A stretch of 64,000 bases of DNA from Bacteroidales bacterium UBA3290 (GTDB lineage Bacteria > Bacteroidota > Bacteroidia > Bacteroidales > UBA932), in the NCBI GenBank assembly GCA_002361615.1, contig DETK01000018.1:31495-95494 (forward strand). The letters run 5' to 3'. Under the pieces are notes generated by a model. That model did not search any database and was not told the DNA's origin. It saw only the letters and a program-made list of their open reading frames with translations. Position 1 is the stretch's first letter; every line of letters begins with the position of its first letter. Below are positions 1 to 8,587 of the stretch, one piece after another. Made by a program: the position numbers and the translations under genes.

Positions 1-295
1 GGTTGACCCAGCCCGTGACCATCTGTTCGTTGGCGTGGGGCCGGAAGCGCGGCTCGGGCGCGACGAGCGTCCGGCTGCCGTCCTTAAGCGAGTAGTCGTA
101 GATTTCAGAGCCGGCGCGGTAGCGCAGCACGCCTTCCGTGGGGAAGCCCATAGGCATCGGTGCGGGTTTGACGATGCCTTCCGGTATGCCGCGGAGGATT
201 TCTGTGTCGGTCAGCCGGGTGCCCTTGAGGGCGCTCTGTCCCTGGGCGGAAAGCGCTGCCAGCAGCGCGAGGGTTACGAGTAAGGAACGTTTCAT
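1..295 (-). CDS. Secreted S9-type (DPP IV-like) peptidase, N-terminal part
   Basis: The gene runs off the left edge; about 98 codons are visible. It starts MKRSLLVTLALLAALSAQGQ, a clear Sec signal peptide, and continues with LTDTEILRG. That pattern resembles the start of the propeller of Bacteroidetes S9 prolyl peptidases (dipeptidyl-peptidase IV type). The catalytic domain lies outside the window, so the family call is tentative and the secreted nature is firmer. The ATG at 295-293 sits right after the stop of the zinc peptidase (299-297), so the two genes are probably co-transcribed at the end of the surE-lpxB-dapF run. Confidence 0.5.
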   Translation of the reverse strand, partial: MKRSLLVTLALLAALSAQGQSALKGTRLTDTEILRGIPEGIVKPAPMPMGFPTEGVLRYRAGSEIYDYSLKDGSRTLVAPEPRFRPHANEQMVTGWVN

Positions 296-296
296 G

Positions 297-971
297 CTAG
301 CTCCTCCTTCCCGAAAAGATGGACAGATAATAGATGAGCGTGGCCAGGGCGCTGAGGGCTGCCACCACGTAGGTGTAGGCTGCCGCTCGGAGAGCACCCC
401 GTGCCTCGTCTTCGGTAGAAGGGTCGATGATGTCGCTTTGGTTCAGCCAGGCGAGGGCCCGGCGGCTGGCGTCGATCTCGACCGGGAGGGTGACGAAACT
501 GAAGAGCGTCGAAAGCGCGAACAGGGCGATGCCCACCCAGATCAACTGCGGGAGGATGTTGACCAGCAGCATGCCGCCCAGCAGGACGAAGGGGACGATC
601 TTCGAGGTGATGGAAACCACAGGCACGAGCGCGGAGCGCAGCTTTACCGGAAAATAGCCCGTGGCGTGCTGCACAGCGTGGCCGCACTCGTGCGCCGCCA
701 CGGCCGCCGCCGCCACGTTGGTCTGGGCGTATACGGCCTGGCTGAGGTTGACCGTCTTGTTGGTGGGGTTGAAGTTGTCGGTCAGCTGCCCCGGCGTCGA
801 GGTGACCTTCACGTCGCGGATGCCGTGGTCGGACAGCATCCTGACCGCTACCTCACGCCCCGCCATGCCGTTCAACAAGGGAATCTGCGAAGCCTTTGCG
901 AAATTCTTTTGAAACGAGTACTGCACGATATAACTCAATACAGTCACTCCGATGAACAGGATCCAATACAT
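297..971 (-). CDS. Membrane zinc metallopeptidase (YugP-like)
   Basis: A 224-residue protein with an N-terminal membrane segment (YWILFIGVTVLSYIV), a zinc-site motif HECGH near residue 95 and two or three further hydrophobic segments. This is the layout of the neutral zinc metallopeptidase 2 family (YugP type), membrane-anchored proteases whose substrates are mostly unknown. HECGHAVQHA fits the HExxH consensus, giving two zinc-ligand histidines and the catalytic glutamate. It lies 14 bp downstream of the helicase gene and just upstream of the secreted peptidase. Length is normal for the family. Confidence 0.88.
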   Translation of the reverse strand: MYWILFIGVTVLSYIVQYSFQKNFAKASQIPLLNGMAGREVAVRMLSDHGIRDVKVTSTPGQLTDNFNPTNKTVNLSQAVYAQTNVAAAAVAAHECGHAVQHATGYFPVKLRSALVPVVSITSKIVPFVLLGGMLLVNILPQLIWVGIALFALSTLFSFVTLPVEIDASRRALAWLNQSDIIDPSTEDEARGALRAAAYTYVVAALSALATLIYYLSIFSGRRS

Positions 972-985
972 AGTATGCTGTTTGC

Positions 986-2407
986 TTATTGACAGGGTTG
1001 GAAAAAATCGTCCCGAAAGTTAACAAAAAATATCTTTTCCACGCCACGGGTGATGGCGGTATAGAGCCATTTGAGGTCGTCGAGCGTGATTTCCTTCCAG
1101 AAGGGATTGTCGATGAAGACGCAGCGCCACTGGCCGCCCTGCGACTTGTGGCCGGTGATGGCCGTGGCGTATTTGATCTGCAGGGCGTTGTAGTAGGGGT
1201 CTTCGCGCACCTTCTGGTAGCGTTTGCGTGCGCCGCGTACGTCGGCGTAGTCGGCATTGACGCCCTCATAGAGGGCCCGCTGCTGCTGGGCCCCGAGGGA
1301 AGGCTGTTCGGAATCCAGCGTGTCGAGGATGACCTTGGCCGTGACTTCCACGTCGTTGTAGTCGGGGAAGGAGAGCACCGCTTCCGCGAAATGGAGGCCA
1401 TAGCGCTCTTCGTAGCGGGATATCTTCACCAGTTGCGCCACGTCGCCGTTGGCGATGAAGTCCAGGTCGGGAATGTCTTCGAGGAACTGGTAGCAGTTCT
1501 TGACCACCATCAGTTTGTCGCCCTTGGCGAGCCGTTCCTCGCGGTACAGGACGGACGCCCGGATGCCTGCGTTGTAGCGGTTCGCCCGCTTGTTGGAGCG
1601 GCACAGCACCACCACGTCATCGAGTCCATAACGGCCGATGGCGTCGCTCAAAGCCTCGATCAATTCTCCGCCACTGATGCGCTGGACGTCATCGAATCCG
1701 TGGAGGCGGAGTTTCGGGGTTTCGACGCGCTGCTGTTCGATGAGGCGGCGGACGATGGTGGCGTTGGTCAGGATGCCCGATTCGGCCGCCTGGCGGACGA
1801 CGGTGTCGAGATGCGCCGTCATGAAGCGGCCGTACCGGCCCATATAGCTTTCGTCGAGGGCAGGGCTTCGGTCGAGTCCGATGGGCGGCAGCTGGCCGCG
1901 GTCGCCGATGATGATCAGCTTGTCGTCGACGCCGCTGCGGACGAAGCGGATCAGGTCGTCGAGGAGGTCGCCGGAGCCGAACAGGCCGCCTGCGGTGGCG
2001 GTTTCGACACCGATCAGCGAGGCCTCGTCCACGATGAAGAAGGTGTCCTTCGCCTTGTTGAAGTTCAAATCGAATTCGCCCACGCCGTCGCGGATGTTCT
2101 TCTGTCGGTAGATGTGTTTGTGGATGGTCCAGGCCTTCTCGCCGGTGAAACCGGAGAGCACCTTGGCCGAACGGCCGGTAGGGGCCAGCAGCACGTAGCG
2201 GTATTGCAGTTCCTTGAGTGTCTTGACGAAGGCGGCGATGGCCGAAGTCTTGCCGGTACCGGCGTAGCCGCTCACCAGCAGCAGGTCGCACTGGTCATAC
2301 TGCACGGCGAAATCCGCGAGCGTGTCGAAAAGCCGCTCCTGGCAAGGCGTGGGCGGATAGGCCAGATGCTGCCGGAGCTTGTCGGCGAAGAACTGTGCGA
2401 TCCCCAT
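986..2407 (-). CDS. Dda/RecD-like superfamily 1 DNA helicase
   Basis: A 473-residue helicase. It has Walker A GYAGTGKT (about residues 48-55), Walker B FFIVDEAS, a GDRGQLPP motif III, and the C-terminal UvrD-like motifs GHKSQGGQW and YTAITRG. These are the superfamily 1B (RecD/Dda/Pif1 side) signatures of a 5'-3' DNA helicase. It lacks the long N-terminal extension of RecD2, so it is a compact form common in Bacteroidetes. Its start overlaps the trkH stop by one base (TGATG), indicating coupled translation. The role is probably DNA repair or replication; no partner is visible. Confidence 0.88.
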   Translation of the reverse strand: MGIAQFFADKLRQHLAYPPTPCQERLFDTLADFAVQYDQCDLLLVSGYAGTGKTSAIAAFVKTLKELQYRYVLLAPTGRSAKVLSGFTGEKAWTIHKHIYRQKNIRDGVGEFDLNFNKAKDTFFIVDEASLIGVETATAGGLFGSGDLLDDLIRFVRSGVDDKLIIIGDRGQLPPIGLDRSPALDESYMGRYGRFMTAHLDTVVRQAAESGILTNATIVRRLIEQQRVETPKLRLHGFDDVQRISGGELIEALSDAIGRYGLDDVVVLCRSNKRANRYNAGIRASVLYREERLAKGDKLMVVKNCYQFLEDIPDLDFIANGDVAQLVKISRYEERYGLHFAEAVLSFPDYNDVEVTAKVILDTLDSEQPSLGAQQQRALYEGVNADYADVRGARKRYQKVREDPYYNALQIKYATAITGHKSQGGQWRCVFIDNPFWKEITLDDLKWLYTAITRGVEKIFFVNFRDDFFQPCQ

Positions 2408-3858
2408 CAGGCGCGCTTGCGATAGAGGATGAATACCAGGAGGATGGAGTAGATTCCCAGACGGCCGATGATCATCTGTCCGCCCATGAGCACCTTGGCC
2501 AGTTCCGGCGCACCCGCGAAACTGCTCATCGAAGAGCCGAATGTGCCGAAGCAGGGACCCACGTTGCTCATCATCGAGACGGAGGCGCTCACGGAAGTGA
2601 CCATGTCAAGACCGAAAGCGGCATAGACGATGGACATCACCAGCGTGATGAGCAGGTAGAGCAGCACGTAGAGCGCAATGCTCGTCACCATGTCGCGGTC
2701 GATGGTCTGACCGTCCGACTTGACCTGGACTACCGCAGAAGGATAGGCGATCTTCAGGAGCTGGGCCCGGGCCGCCTTGACGGTCAGGTACACCCGGTCG
2801 GAACGGAGGCCCGAGGTCGTGGATCCGGAACAGCCGCACTGGATGGCCGCATACATCAGGATCAGCACCGAGAAGACGGGCCATACGTTGGTGTCGGTGG
2901 AGCCGAATCCCGTGGTCGATATGGTGGAGACGACGGTGAAGTAGCTGTGCCGCAGGGCTTCCCATACATTGGGGATGGTCCCGGAAATGACCAGGTCGCC
3001 CGCAACCAGCAGGCCTGCGATCAGGATCGTCATCAGGTAGAACTTCGTGATGGGGTTTTTGAGCACCTTGAAGCTGCGGGTGGCGAACGAGGCGTAGATC
3101 AGGCCGAAATGGAGGCTGGCCACGATCATGAAGAAAATCAGGATGATCTCGATCAGCGGCGAATCGTAGGCTGCGATGGAGGCGTTCTTGATGCTGAATC
3201 CGCCCGTTGCCGTGACGCTCAGGGCATGGTTGACCGCGTCGAACAGCGGCATCCCGGCCAGCAGCAGCGCCGTAAGCGAGCAGATGGTGATGCCGATATA
3301 GACGGTGACCACCACGTGGATGAACTTGTTCGACTTGTACTGGTAATTGTTCTTGGAGATGTCTTCCACGTCCATCTTGCTCATCTTGAAACGGACTGTT
3401 CCGAAGGAGGGGAGGATCATCATGATGAAGACCACGACGCCCAGACCGCCGATGTAGTGGGTGGAGGACCGCCAGAAGAGCAGTCCCTTGGGCAGGGCTT
3501 CGATATCCTGCAGGATGGTGGCGCCGGTGGTGGTGATGCCCGAAGCGCTTTCGAACCACGCGTTGACCAGCGTGAACTCGCCGCCCCAGAGCACGTAGGG
3601 GAGCATCGAGAAGATGCAGCTCAGGAACCAGGCAATGAGCAGGATGGCCAGACCTTCGCGGGTGTTGATGTCCTTGTGGCGGCGGACGAAGATCAGCGGG
3701 AAGCCGCCGACCATCATCGTCAGGATGGCGCTCAGCAACAGGGGCGAGAACGAAGAATCGAACCCGTCGAGCGCCGCGACCAGCGCTGACAGGAACATGA
3801 ACACCGCACAGCAGATCAGGGCGATGCCTACGTTTCTCGATATGACGCCCAGATTCAT
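2407..3858 (-). CDS. trkH: TrkH/KtrB-type potassium uptake channel subunit
   Basis: A 483-residue polytopic membrane protein of the TrkH/KtrB family, the ion-conducting subunit of a K+ uptake system. Selectivity-filter glycines are seen in ASGITTTGATI, TATGGFS, TISTTGFGS and SNVGPCFGT, one per M1-P-M2 repeat. No trkA/ktrA regulatory gene is adjacent. The start overlaps the stop of the upstream HAMP protein by 4 bp (ATGA), so the two are translationally coupled, which suggests the HAMP protein may act with the channel. Confidence 0.92.
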   Translation of the reverse strand: MNLGVISRNVGIALICCAVFMFLSALVAALDGFDSSFSPLLLSAILTMMVGGFPLIFVRRHKDINTREGLAILLIAWFLSCIFSMLPYVLWGGEFTLVNAWFESASGITTTGATILQDIEALPKGLLFWRSSTHYIGGLGVVVFIMMILPSFGTVRFKMSKMDVEDISKNNYQYKSNKFIHVVVTVYIGITICSLTALLLAGMPLFDAVNHALSVTATGGFSIKNASIAAYDSPLIEIILIFFMIVASLHFGLIYASFATRSFKVLKNPITKFYLMTILIAGLLVAGDLVISGTIPNVWEALRHSYFTVVSTISTTGFGSTDTNVWPVFSVLILMYAAIQCGCSGSTTSGLRSDRVYLTVKAARAQLLKIAYPSAVVQVKSDGQTIDRDMVTSIALYVLLYLLITLVMSIVYAAFGLDMVTSVSASVSMMSNVGPCFGTFGSSMSSFAGAPELAKVLMGGQMIIGRLGIYSILLVFILYRKRA

Positions 3859-4658
3859 CGCTCCAGCTCCTTCTTGAATGACTGATTCTGTTCGACGATG
3901 TCGCCCACAGCCTCATTGAGTTCCTCCAGCTCGTCGTCGTTGTCAAGCTTGACGGCATAGCTGCGGCCGTAGTAGCGGTATCCCTTGATGCCGCCCGTGA
4001 TCTTGAGCAGCGGATTGATCAGGAAATAGTTCAGGTAGTAATTGAACAGCAGTACCATGATCATGCCGACGAGCACCGATACCAGGCCCGGCATCAGGCT
4101 GCGGTAGGTTCCCTCCCGGATGTCCTGGGAGCTCTCGATCAGGGCGTCCTGGCAGACCGAGGTGAGCTGCATCATATAGCCGCGGAACTTCAGATAGACA
4201 GGCTGCAGCCGGTTGAAGAACCAGTGCTGGCGCTCGGCGTAGTCGTGCTCCCACATCTGGTCGGCTTCGGCGACGACCTGCATGTAGGCCGCATACGCAT
4301 AGAGCACCGAGTCGGCCGAAGCCTGTTCCTGCGGCGTGACGAAGCTCCTGCTCAGGTTCTCGAAGGAGGAGATGAGTTCTTCCTCCCGTTCGATCGAAGC
4401 CGATTCGGGGCGGTCGGAGCCTTCGAGCACCAGGCCGTTCATCAGGTCGATGTTGTATTGCTCGGACACGGAAAGCAGTTCACGGGCCGCGTTGATGCTG
4501 CGGATGTTGTCGGCGATCACGCCCGACACATAGCGGTTCATCTTGGTGAACTCGAAGATGGAGATCAGACTGGAGAAGAAAAGAATGATCGCCAGCACGA
4601 TGCATCCGAGGAGCACCTTCCGCTTGATTCCCAGTTTCTTGAATTTCAGTTTGAACAT
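3855..4658 (-). CDS. Four-helix-bundle/HAMP membrane protein without output domain
   Basis: A 267-residue protein with TM1 at about 14-35, a long helical periplasmic region, TM2 at about 190-210 (SVLVGMIMVLLFNYYL), then a HAMP-like segment (INPLLKITGGI onward) and a short helix ending at the stop. This is the front half of an MCP or histidine-kinase sensor, but no kinase, cyclase or chemotaxis signalling domain follows. It sits between dapF and trkH with a 4 bp overlap into trkH. The function is not known; modulation of TrkH is an inference from the coupling. Confidence 0.75.
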   Translation of the reverse strand: MFKLKFKKLGIKRKVLLGCIVLAIILFFSSLISIFEFTKMNRYVSGVIADNIRSINAARELLSVSEQYNIDLMNGLVLEGSDRPESASIEREEELISSFENLSRSFVTPQEQASADSVLYAYAAYMQVVAEADQMWEHDYAERQHWFFNRLQPVYLKFRGYMMQLTSVCQDALIESSQDIREGTYRSLMPGLVSVLVGMIMVLLFNYYLNYFLINPLLKITGGIKGYRYYGRSYAVKLDNDDELEELNEAVGDIVEQNQSFKKELER

Positions 4659-4668
4659 GATGCGTGGG

Positions 4669-5490
4669 TCAGTCGGTAAGCAGGTCCGGGTCGATGTCGG
4701 TCTCGAAGACCTTCGTGGCCGGGCCGGTCAGGTAAACGTCGTGGCAGGCGCCGTCGGCCTGCGGGATGAAATCGACGGCCAGGCGGCCGCCACGGGCCTG
4801 GAGGTCGAAGCGGATGCGTCCGCCGTCCAGGCGTTGACAGCAGGTTTCGCCGTGGAACCAGGAAGCGATGGCTGCGGCCGTCGCACCGGTGCCGCAAGCC
4901 CAGGTCTCGGCTTCTACGCCGCGCTCGTAAGTCCGGATGGCGAGATGGTCGGCCATCGGTTCCACGAAGTTGACGTTGGCGCCTTTCGGGAAGCGGGCGT
5001 CCCAGCGCAGCCGCTTGCCTTCGGTGTCCACGTCGAAGCTTTCAAGCCCTTTCACCCACTGCACGAAATGGGTGGAGCCCGTCTCGAGCAACCAGCCGTC
5101 AGGGAGTTTGTCCATGCCGTCCACGTCGCGCATCTTCAGACGGACGATGCTGTGGCTGTCCGAGTATTCGAGCAGGTCGGCGCGGTGGGGGCCGTCGCAG
5201 GCCAGGAATTCGAAGCGTTTGAGGCCCATCAGCGCGGCGAAGGCCACCAGGCAGCGTCCGCCGTTGCCGCACATCGTCCCTTCGGGGCCGTCGGCGTTGT
5301 AGTAGTGCATTTCGAAATCGGCCCTGTCGCTTGCGCAGAGGGTCATCAGGCCGTCGGCTCCGATGCCGAAGCGGCGGTCGCAGAGCCGGTTGACCTGGCG
5401 GGGACTCAGCACGACGTCGCCCCGGCGGTTGTCGAGGATGACGAAGTCGTTGCCGGCTCCCTGGTACTTATATACGTGCAATCGTTTCAT
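4669..5490 (-). CDS. dapF: Diaminopimelate epimerase
   Basis: A 273-residue enzyme that interconverts LL- and meso-diaminopimelate for lysine and peptidoglycan synthesis in the cytoplasm. Both catalytic cysteine motifs are present: GTMCGNGGRC near residues 73-82 and WACGTGAT near 210-217. The N-terminus YKYQGAGNDFV is typical. The gene overlaps the 3' end of lpxB by 23 bp and is followed after 10 bp by the HAMP protein gene. Length matches the family. Confidence 0.96.
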   Translation of the reverse strand: MKRLHVYKYQGAGNDFVILDNRRGDVVLSPRQVNRLCDRRFGIGADGLMTLCASDRADFEMHYYNADGPEGTMCGNGGRCLVAFAALMGLKRFEFLACDGPHRADLLEYSDSHSIVRLKMRDVDGMDKLPDGWLLETGSTHFVQWVKGLESFDVDTEGKRLRWDARFPKGANVNFVEPMADHLAIRTYERGVEAETWACGTGATAAAIASWFHGETCCQRLDGGRIRFDLQARGGRLAVDFIPQADGACHDVYLTGPATKVFETDIDPDLLTD

Positions 5491-6592
5491 AGATGTCTTT
5501 TGCGGTGTGTTCCGATGAGCCGGACTGGCCGAACGTCCTGCGCAGTTCCGTGTAACCGGCCTGCATCCGGCTGCGGGTGCCGGGGTCGGTGAGGATGGAT
5601 TTGAGTTCCCGGAAGATGGCTTCCGGTGATGCTTGGCTTTGGAGCAGTTCGGGGAGAAGCGGCCTTCCGAGTGTGAGATTGGCCAGGCTCACGTAGGGTA
5701 CCTTGACGGTGAGCCGGGCGATGAGCCAGGTCAGCTGGTTGAAACCATAGCAGACGACCTGCGGGGTGCCGATCAGCGCGGCTTCGAGCGAGGCCGTACC
5801 GGAGCTGATGACGGCGGCCTGGGAAGCGGCCAGGATGTCGTAGGTCCGGCCGAAGAGCACTTCGATCTTCGAACCCTCCGGAAGATAGCCCCGGTAGTCG
5901 TCCGGACCGAGTGAAGGCGCGCCGGCCACTGTGAGCTTGTATTCCGACAGCTGCGGATCAGCCGCCAGCAACTTTTCCAGCGCCGCGAAGCGCGGCATCA
6001 GGAAGCGGAGTTCAGCCTGGCGGCTTCCGGCCAGCAGGGCGATGCGGCGTTGCGGCGCGGATCCCTCCTCGAGGGGGCGGAACTGCGTCCTAGCGATCCG
6101 GTCGGACAGCGGGTTGCCGAAGTAGCGCGGTTCGACGCCGTGCTTGCGGAACCATTCCAGTTCGAAGGGGAAGATGCAGTAGAGCGCATCCACGTCGCGC
6201 CGGAGGTTCTTCACGCGCCAGGCTTTATGCGCCCACACTTTCGGTGCGATATAGTAGAAGACTTTCAATCCGTGCCTGTGTGCGAAACGGGCGATTTTCA
6301 GGTTGAATCCCGGATAGTCGACCAGGATCACCGCGTCGGGTTTCCACGCCAGCAGGTCTTTCTTGCAGAAGGCCAGATTGCGGAGGATCCGGGGCGCTTT
6401 GCCCAGGATCTCCACGATGCCCATCACGGCCGTGTCGCGGTAGTGGCGGACCAGCGTGCCGCCTTCGGCCGCCATGGCGTCGCCGCCCCAGAAGCGGATC
6501 TCGCAGGCAGGGTCGACGGCGTGCAGGCCGCGCATCAGGTCGGATGCGTGGAGGTCGCCCGAGGCTTCACCGGCTATGATGTAGTATTTCAT
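5468..6592 (-). CDS. lpxB: Lipid-A-disaccharide synthase
   Basis: A 374-residue glycosyltransferase (family GT19) that joins UDP-2,3-diacylglucosamine and lipid X during lipid A synthesis at the inner membrane. Diagnostic pieces are the N-terminal IIAGEASGDLHA, FWGGDAMAAEGG, YYIAPKVWAHK, LLAGSRQAE and SSGTASLEAAL. I chose the ATG at 6592 because the conserved N-terminus begins there; the reading frame stays open upstream but that part is the shadow of surE. It follows the surE stop by one base. Confidence 0.96.
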   Translation of the reverse strand: MKYYIIAGEASGDLHASDLMRGLHAVDPACEIRFWGGDAMAAEGGTLVRHYRDTAVMGIVEILGKAPRILRNLAFCKKDLLAWKPDAVILVDYPGFNLKIARFAHRHGLKVFYYIAPKVWAHKAWRVKNLRRDVDALYCIFPFELEWFRKHGVEPRYFGNPLSDRIARTQFRPLEEGSAPQRRIALLAGSRQAELRFLMPRFAALEKLLAADPQLSEYKLTVAGAPSLGPDDYRGYLPEGSKIEVLFGRTYDILAASQAAVISSGTASLEAALIGTPQVVCYGFNQLTWLIARLTVKVPYVSLANLTLGRPLLPELLQSQASPEAIFRELKSILTDPGTRSRMQAGYTELRRTFGQSGSSEHTAKDIYETIARI

Positions 6593-6593
6593 T

Positions 6594-7403
6594 CTATGAG
6601 TCAAAATGCCAGAGCTTCTGCAGCCGCTCCATCTCTTCGTAGTCCGTGGTGTCGATGCGGTGGGGCACAATCGAGATGTAGCCCGAATCCACGACATGGT
6701 GGTCTGCGTCGGGGGCGCCCACGGCTTCTTCGTCTTCGAATTCGCCCACCATCCAGAAATAGTGCTTGCCGCGCAGGGTGACCCGGTGGTCGAATTCCCT
6801 GACCCAGCGTCCCGCGCCCTGGCGGGCCATCCGGATGCCCCGGATCTGGTCTTTGGGTATGGCGGGGAAGTTGACGTTGAGGTACACGTTCTTGCGCAGG
6901 CCGTCCCTGAGTACGTTGTCGAGGATCTGGCGGCCGTAGAAGAGCACGCCTTCGAAGTCGGGATTCTCGTCGTGGGTGTTGATCGAGAAGCCGATCGAAG
7001 GGATGTCGTAGAGCGTGCCTTCGACCGTTGCGCCCAGCGTGCCGCTGTAGATGGAGGCGGCCGAAGCGTTCGAACCGTGGTTGATGCCCGAGACCAGCAG
7101 GTCGGGGAGGCGATTCTCATGCAGGAAGATATTGATGCCCAGTTTGGCACAGTCGGCCGGTGTGCCGCTCAGGGTATAGACGCGTAAGGAACCGAGCGTT
7201 TCCGTGGCCTCCTCGACGAGGGGCCTTTCAATCATCAGCGGTTTGTCGAGCGTCAGCGAGACGGAACGGCCCGACTGCGGCTCGTAAGGGGCTACGACCG
7301 TTACGTTTCCGTACTCGCGCAGCATCCCCGCCAGGACATGGATGCCCTTGGCCCTGAAGCCGTCGTCGTTGGTTACCAGTATTTCCCGCGTTTTTTTCAT
7401 CAT
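6594..7403 (-). CDS. surE: 5'/3'-nucleotidase SurE
   Basis: A SurE-family metal-dependent nucleoside monophosphatase, about 269 residues. The N-terminus ILVTNDDGFRAKGI carries the metal-binding D-D pair and SGINHGSNA is the second conserved site. Two adjacent ATGs (7403 and 7400) can serve as the start. An upstream in-frame TTG at 7415 is unlikely because the -7 element at 7427-7420 places transcription start near it. First gene of the minus-strand run continuing through lpxB and dapF. Confidence 0.94.
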   Translation of the reverse strand: MMKKTREILVTNDDGFRAKGIHVLAGMLREYGNVTVVAPYEPQSGRSVSLTLDKPLMIERPLVEEATETLGSLRVYTLSGTPADCAKLGINIFLHENRLPDLLVSGINHGSNASAASIYSGTLGATVEGTLYDIPSIGFSINTHDENPDFEGVLFYGRQILDNVLRDGLRKNVYLNVNFPAIPKDQIRGIRMARQGAGRWVREFDHRVTLRGKHYFWMVGEFEDEEAVGAPDADHHVVDSGYISIVPHRIDTTDYEEMERLQKLWHFDS

Positions 7404-7419
7404 TTTTCGATTCAAACTA

Positions 7420-7427
7420 CAAAGTTA
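7420..7427 (-). promoter_or_regulatory. -7 element of the surE operon
   Basis: TAACTTTG matches the Bacteroidetes sigma-A -7 consensus TAnnTTTG and lies 17 bases before the surE ATG. It is back-to-back with the gapA promoter. No convincing -33 element was identified. Confidence 0.55.
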
Positions 7428-7442
7428 ACAAAAAAATATTAC

Positions 7443-7450
7443 TACATTTG
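7443..7450 (+). promoter_or_regulatory. -7 element of gapA
   Basis: TACATTTG fits TAnnTTTG, 50 bases before the gapA ATG, giving a leader of roughly 43 nt. Confidence 0.6.
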
Positions 7451-7500
7451 CACGCTTGATTGCTTACCAGCAGAATATCATCTTAATTCAATACATTACA

Positions 7501-8502
7501 ATGAAGAAAATTAAAGTAGGTATCAACGGCTTCGGACGTATCGGCCGTTTGGTTTTCAGGGCTGCTCAGCAGAGAGACGACATCGTCGTGGTCGGCATCA
7601 ACGACCTGATCGACGTGGAATACATGGCTTACATGCTTCGTTATGACACGATGCACGGCAAGTTCGAAGGCTCCATCGAGGTCCGCAACGGCAACCTCGT
7701 CGTCAACGGCAACGAGATCCGCGTCACCGCAGAGAAGGATCCCGCCAACCTCAAGTGGAACGAAGTCGGCGCCGAGTATGTCGTCGAATCGACCGGTCTG
7801 TTCCTGACCAAGGAGAAGGCTGAGGCCCACATCAAGGCCGGTGCCAAGCGCGTCGTCATGAGTGCTCCTTCGAAGGACGACACCCCGATGTTCGTCTTTG
7901 GTGTGAACCACACCACGTATAAAGGACAGGCTATCATCTCCAATGCTTCCTGCACCACCAACTGCCTGGCTCCGCTGACCAAGGTCCTGAACGACAAGTT
8001 CGGCGTCGTCAACGGCCTGATGACCACCGTCCACTCCACCACCGCAACCCAGAAGACCGTTGACGGTCCTTCCGCCAAGGACTGGCGTGGCGGCCGCGCC
8101 GCTGCAGGCAACATCATCCCGTCCACCACGGGTGCCGCCAAGGCTGTGGGCAAGGTGATCCCGGAACTCAACGGCAAACTCACCGGCATCTCGATGCGCG
8201 TCCCGACCCTCGACGTCTCCGTCGTCGACCTGACCGTCAACCTGGCCAAACCCGCCACGAAGGAAGACATCTGCAAGGCCATGAAGGAAGCTTCCGAAGG
8301 TGAACTCAAGGGCATCCTCGGCTACACCGAAGACGCCGTCGTCTCGAGCGACTTCCTCGGCGACGCCCGCACTTCGATCTTCGACGCCAACGCCGGTGTG
8401 TACCTCACGGACACCTTCGTGAAGGTCATCTCCTGGTACGACAACGAGTGGGGCTATTCCAACAAGCTCCTCGAAATGATCGCCTACACCGCCGACAAAT
8501 AA
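7501..8502 (+). CDS. gapA: Glyceraldehyde-3-phosphate dehydrogenase, type I
   Basis: A 333-residue glycolytic enzyme oxidising glyceraldehyde-3-phosphate to 1,3-bisphosphoglycerate with NAD. The N-terminal Rossmann motif is INGFGRIGRLVF, the active-site segment SCTTNCLAP carries the catalytic cysteine, and the C-terminus has WYDNEWGYS. An in-frame TTG extends the frame to 7456, but the ATG at 7501 is chosen because homology begins there. It stands alone between its promoter and a strong terminator, and its third-position C bias is marked, as expected for a highly expressed gene. Confidence 0.97.
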   Translation: MKKIKVGINGFGRIGRLVFRAAQQRDDIVVVGINDLIDVEYMAYMLRYDTMHGKFEGSIEVRNGNLVVNGNEIRVTAEKDPANLKWNEVGAEYVVESTGLFLTKEKAEAHIKAGAKRVVMSAPSKDDTPMFVFGVNHTTYKGQAIISNASCTTNCLAPLTKVLNDKFGVVNGLMTTVHSTTATQKTVDGPSAKDWRGGRAAAGNIIPSTTGAAKAVGKVIPELNGKLTGISMRVPTLDVSVVDLTVNLAKPATKEDICKAMKEASEGELKGILGYTEDAVVSSDFLGDARTSIFDANAGVYLTDTFVKVISWYDNEWGYSNKLLEMIAYTADK

Positions 8503-8520
8503 ACCGTCAGCGTCAGCGTA

Positions 8521-8559
8521 GAAAAAGCGTGGAACCGAGAGAGGTTCTGCGCTTTTTTT
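8521..8559 (+). terminator. Rho-independent terminator after gapA
   Basis: A GC-rich stem (GCGTGGAACC pairing with GGTTCTGCGC, one mismatched base) is followed by a run of seven T. It begins about 18 bases after the gapA stop. The stem is preceded by a run of A, so it could also work in reverse. Confidence 0.85.
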
Positions 8560-8561
8560 AT

Positions 8562-8569
8562 TATATTTG
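8562..8569 (+). promoter_or_regulatory. -7 element of the nucleotidase-ABC exporter unit
   Basis: TATATTTG fits TAnnTTTG and lies immediately after the gapA terminator, 19 bases before the ATG of the lipoprotein nucleotidase. The leader is therefore very short. Confidence 0.6.
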
Positions 8570-8587
8570 TCGGAAAACGAAGTGACT

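Noticed and set aside
989..2425. Long plus-strand open frame over the helicase gene
   Set aside because: It is the antisense shadow of a GC-rich gene, has no signal or domain, and the minus-strand protein has full helicase motifs.
5468..7150. 560-residue extended LpxB
   Set aside because: The first part is a frame-shifted shadow of surE; conserved LpxB sequence starts at the ATG at 6592.
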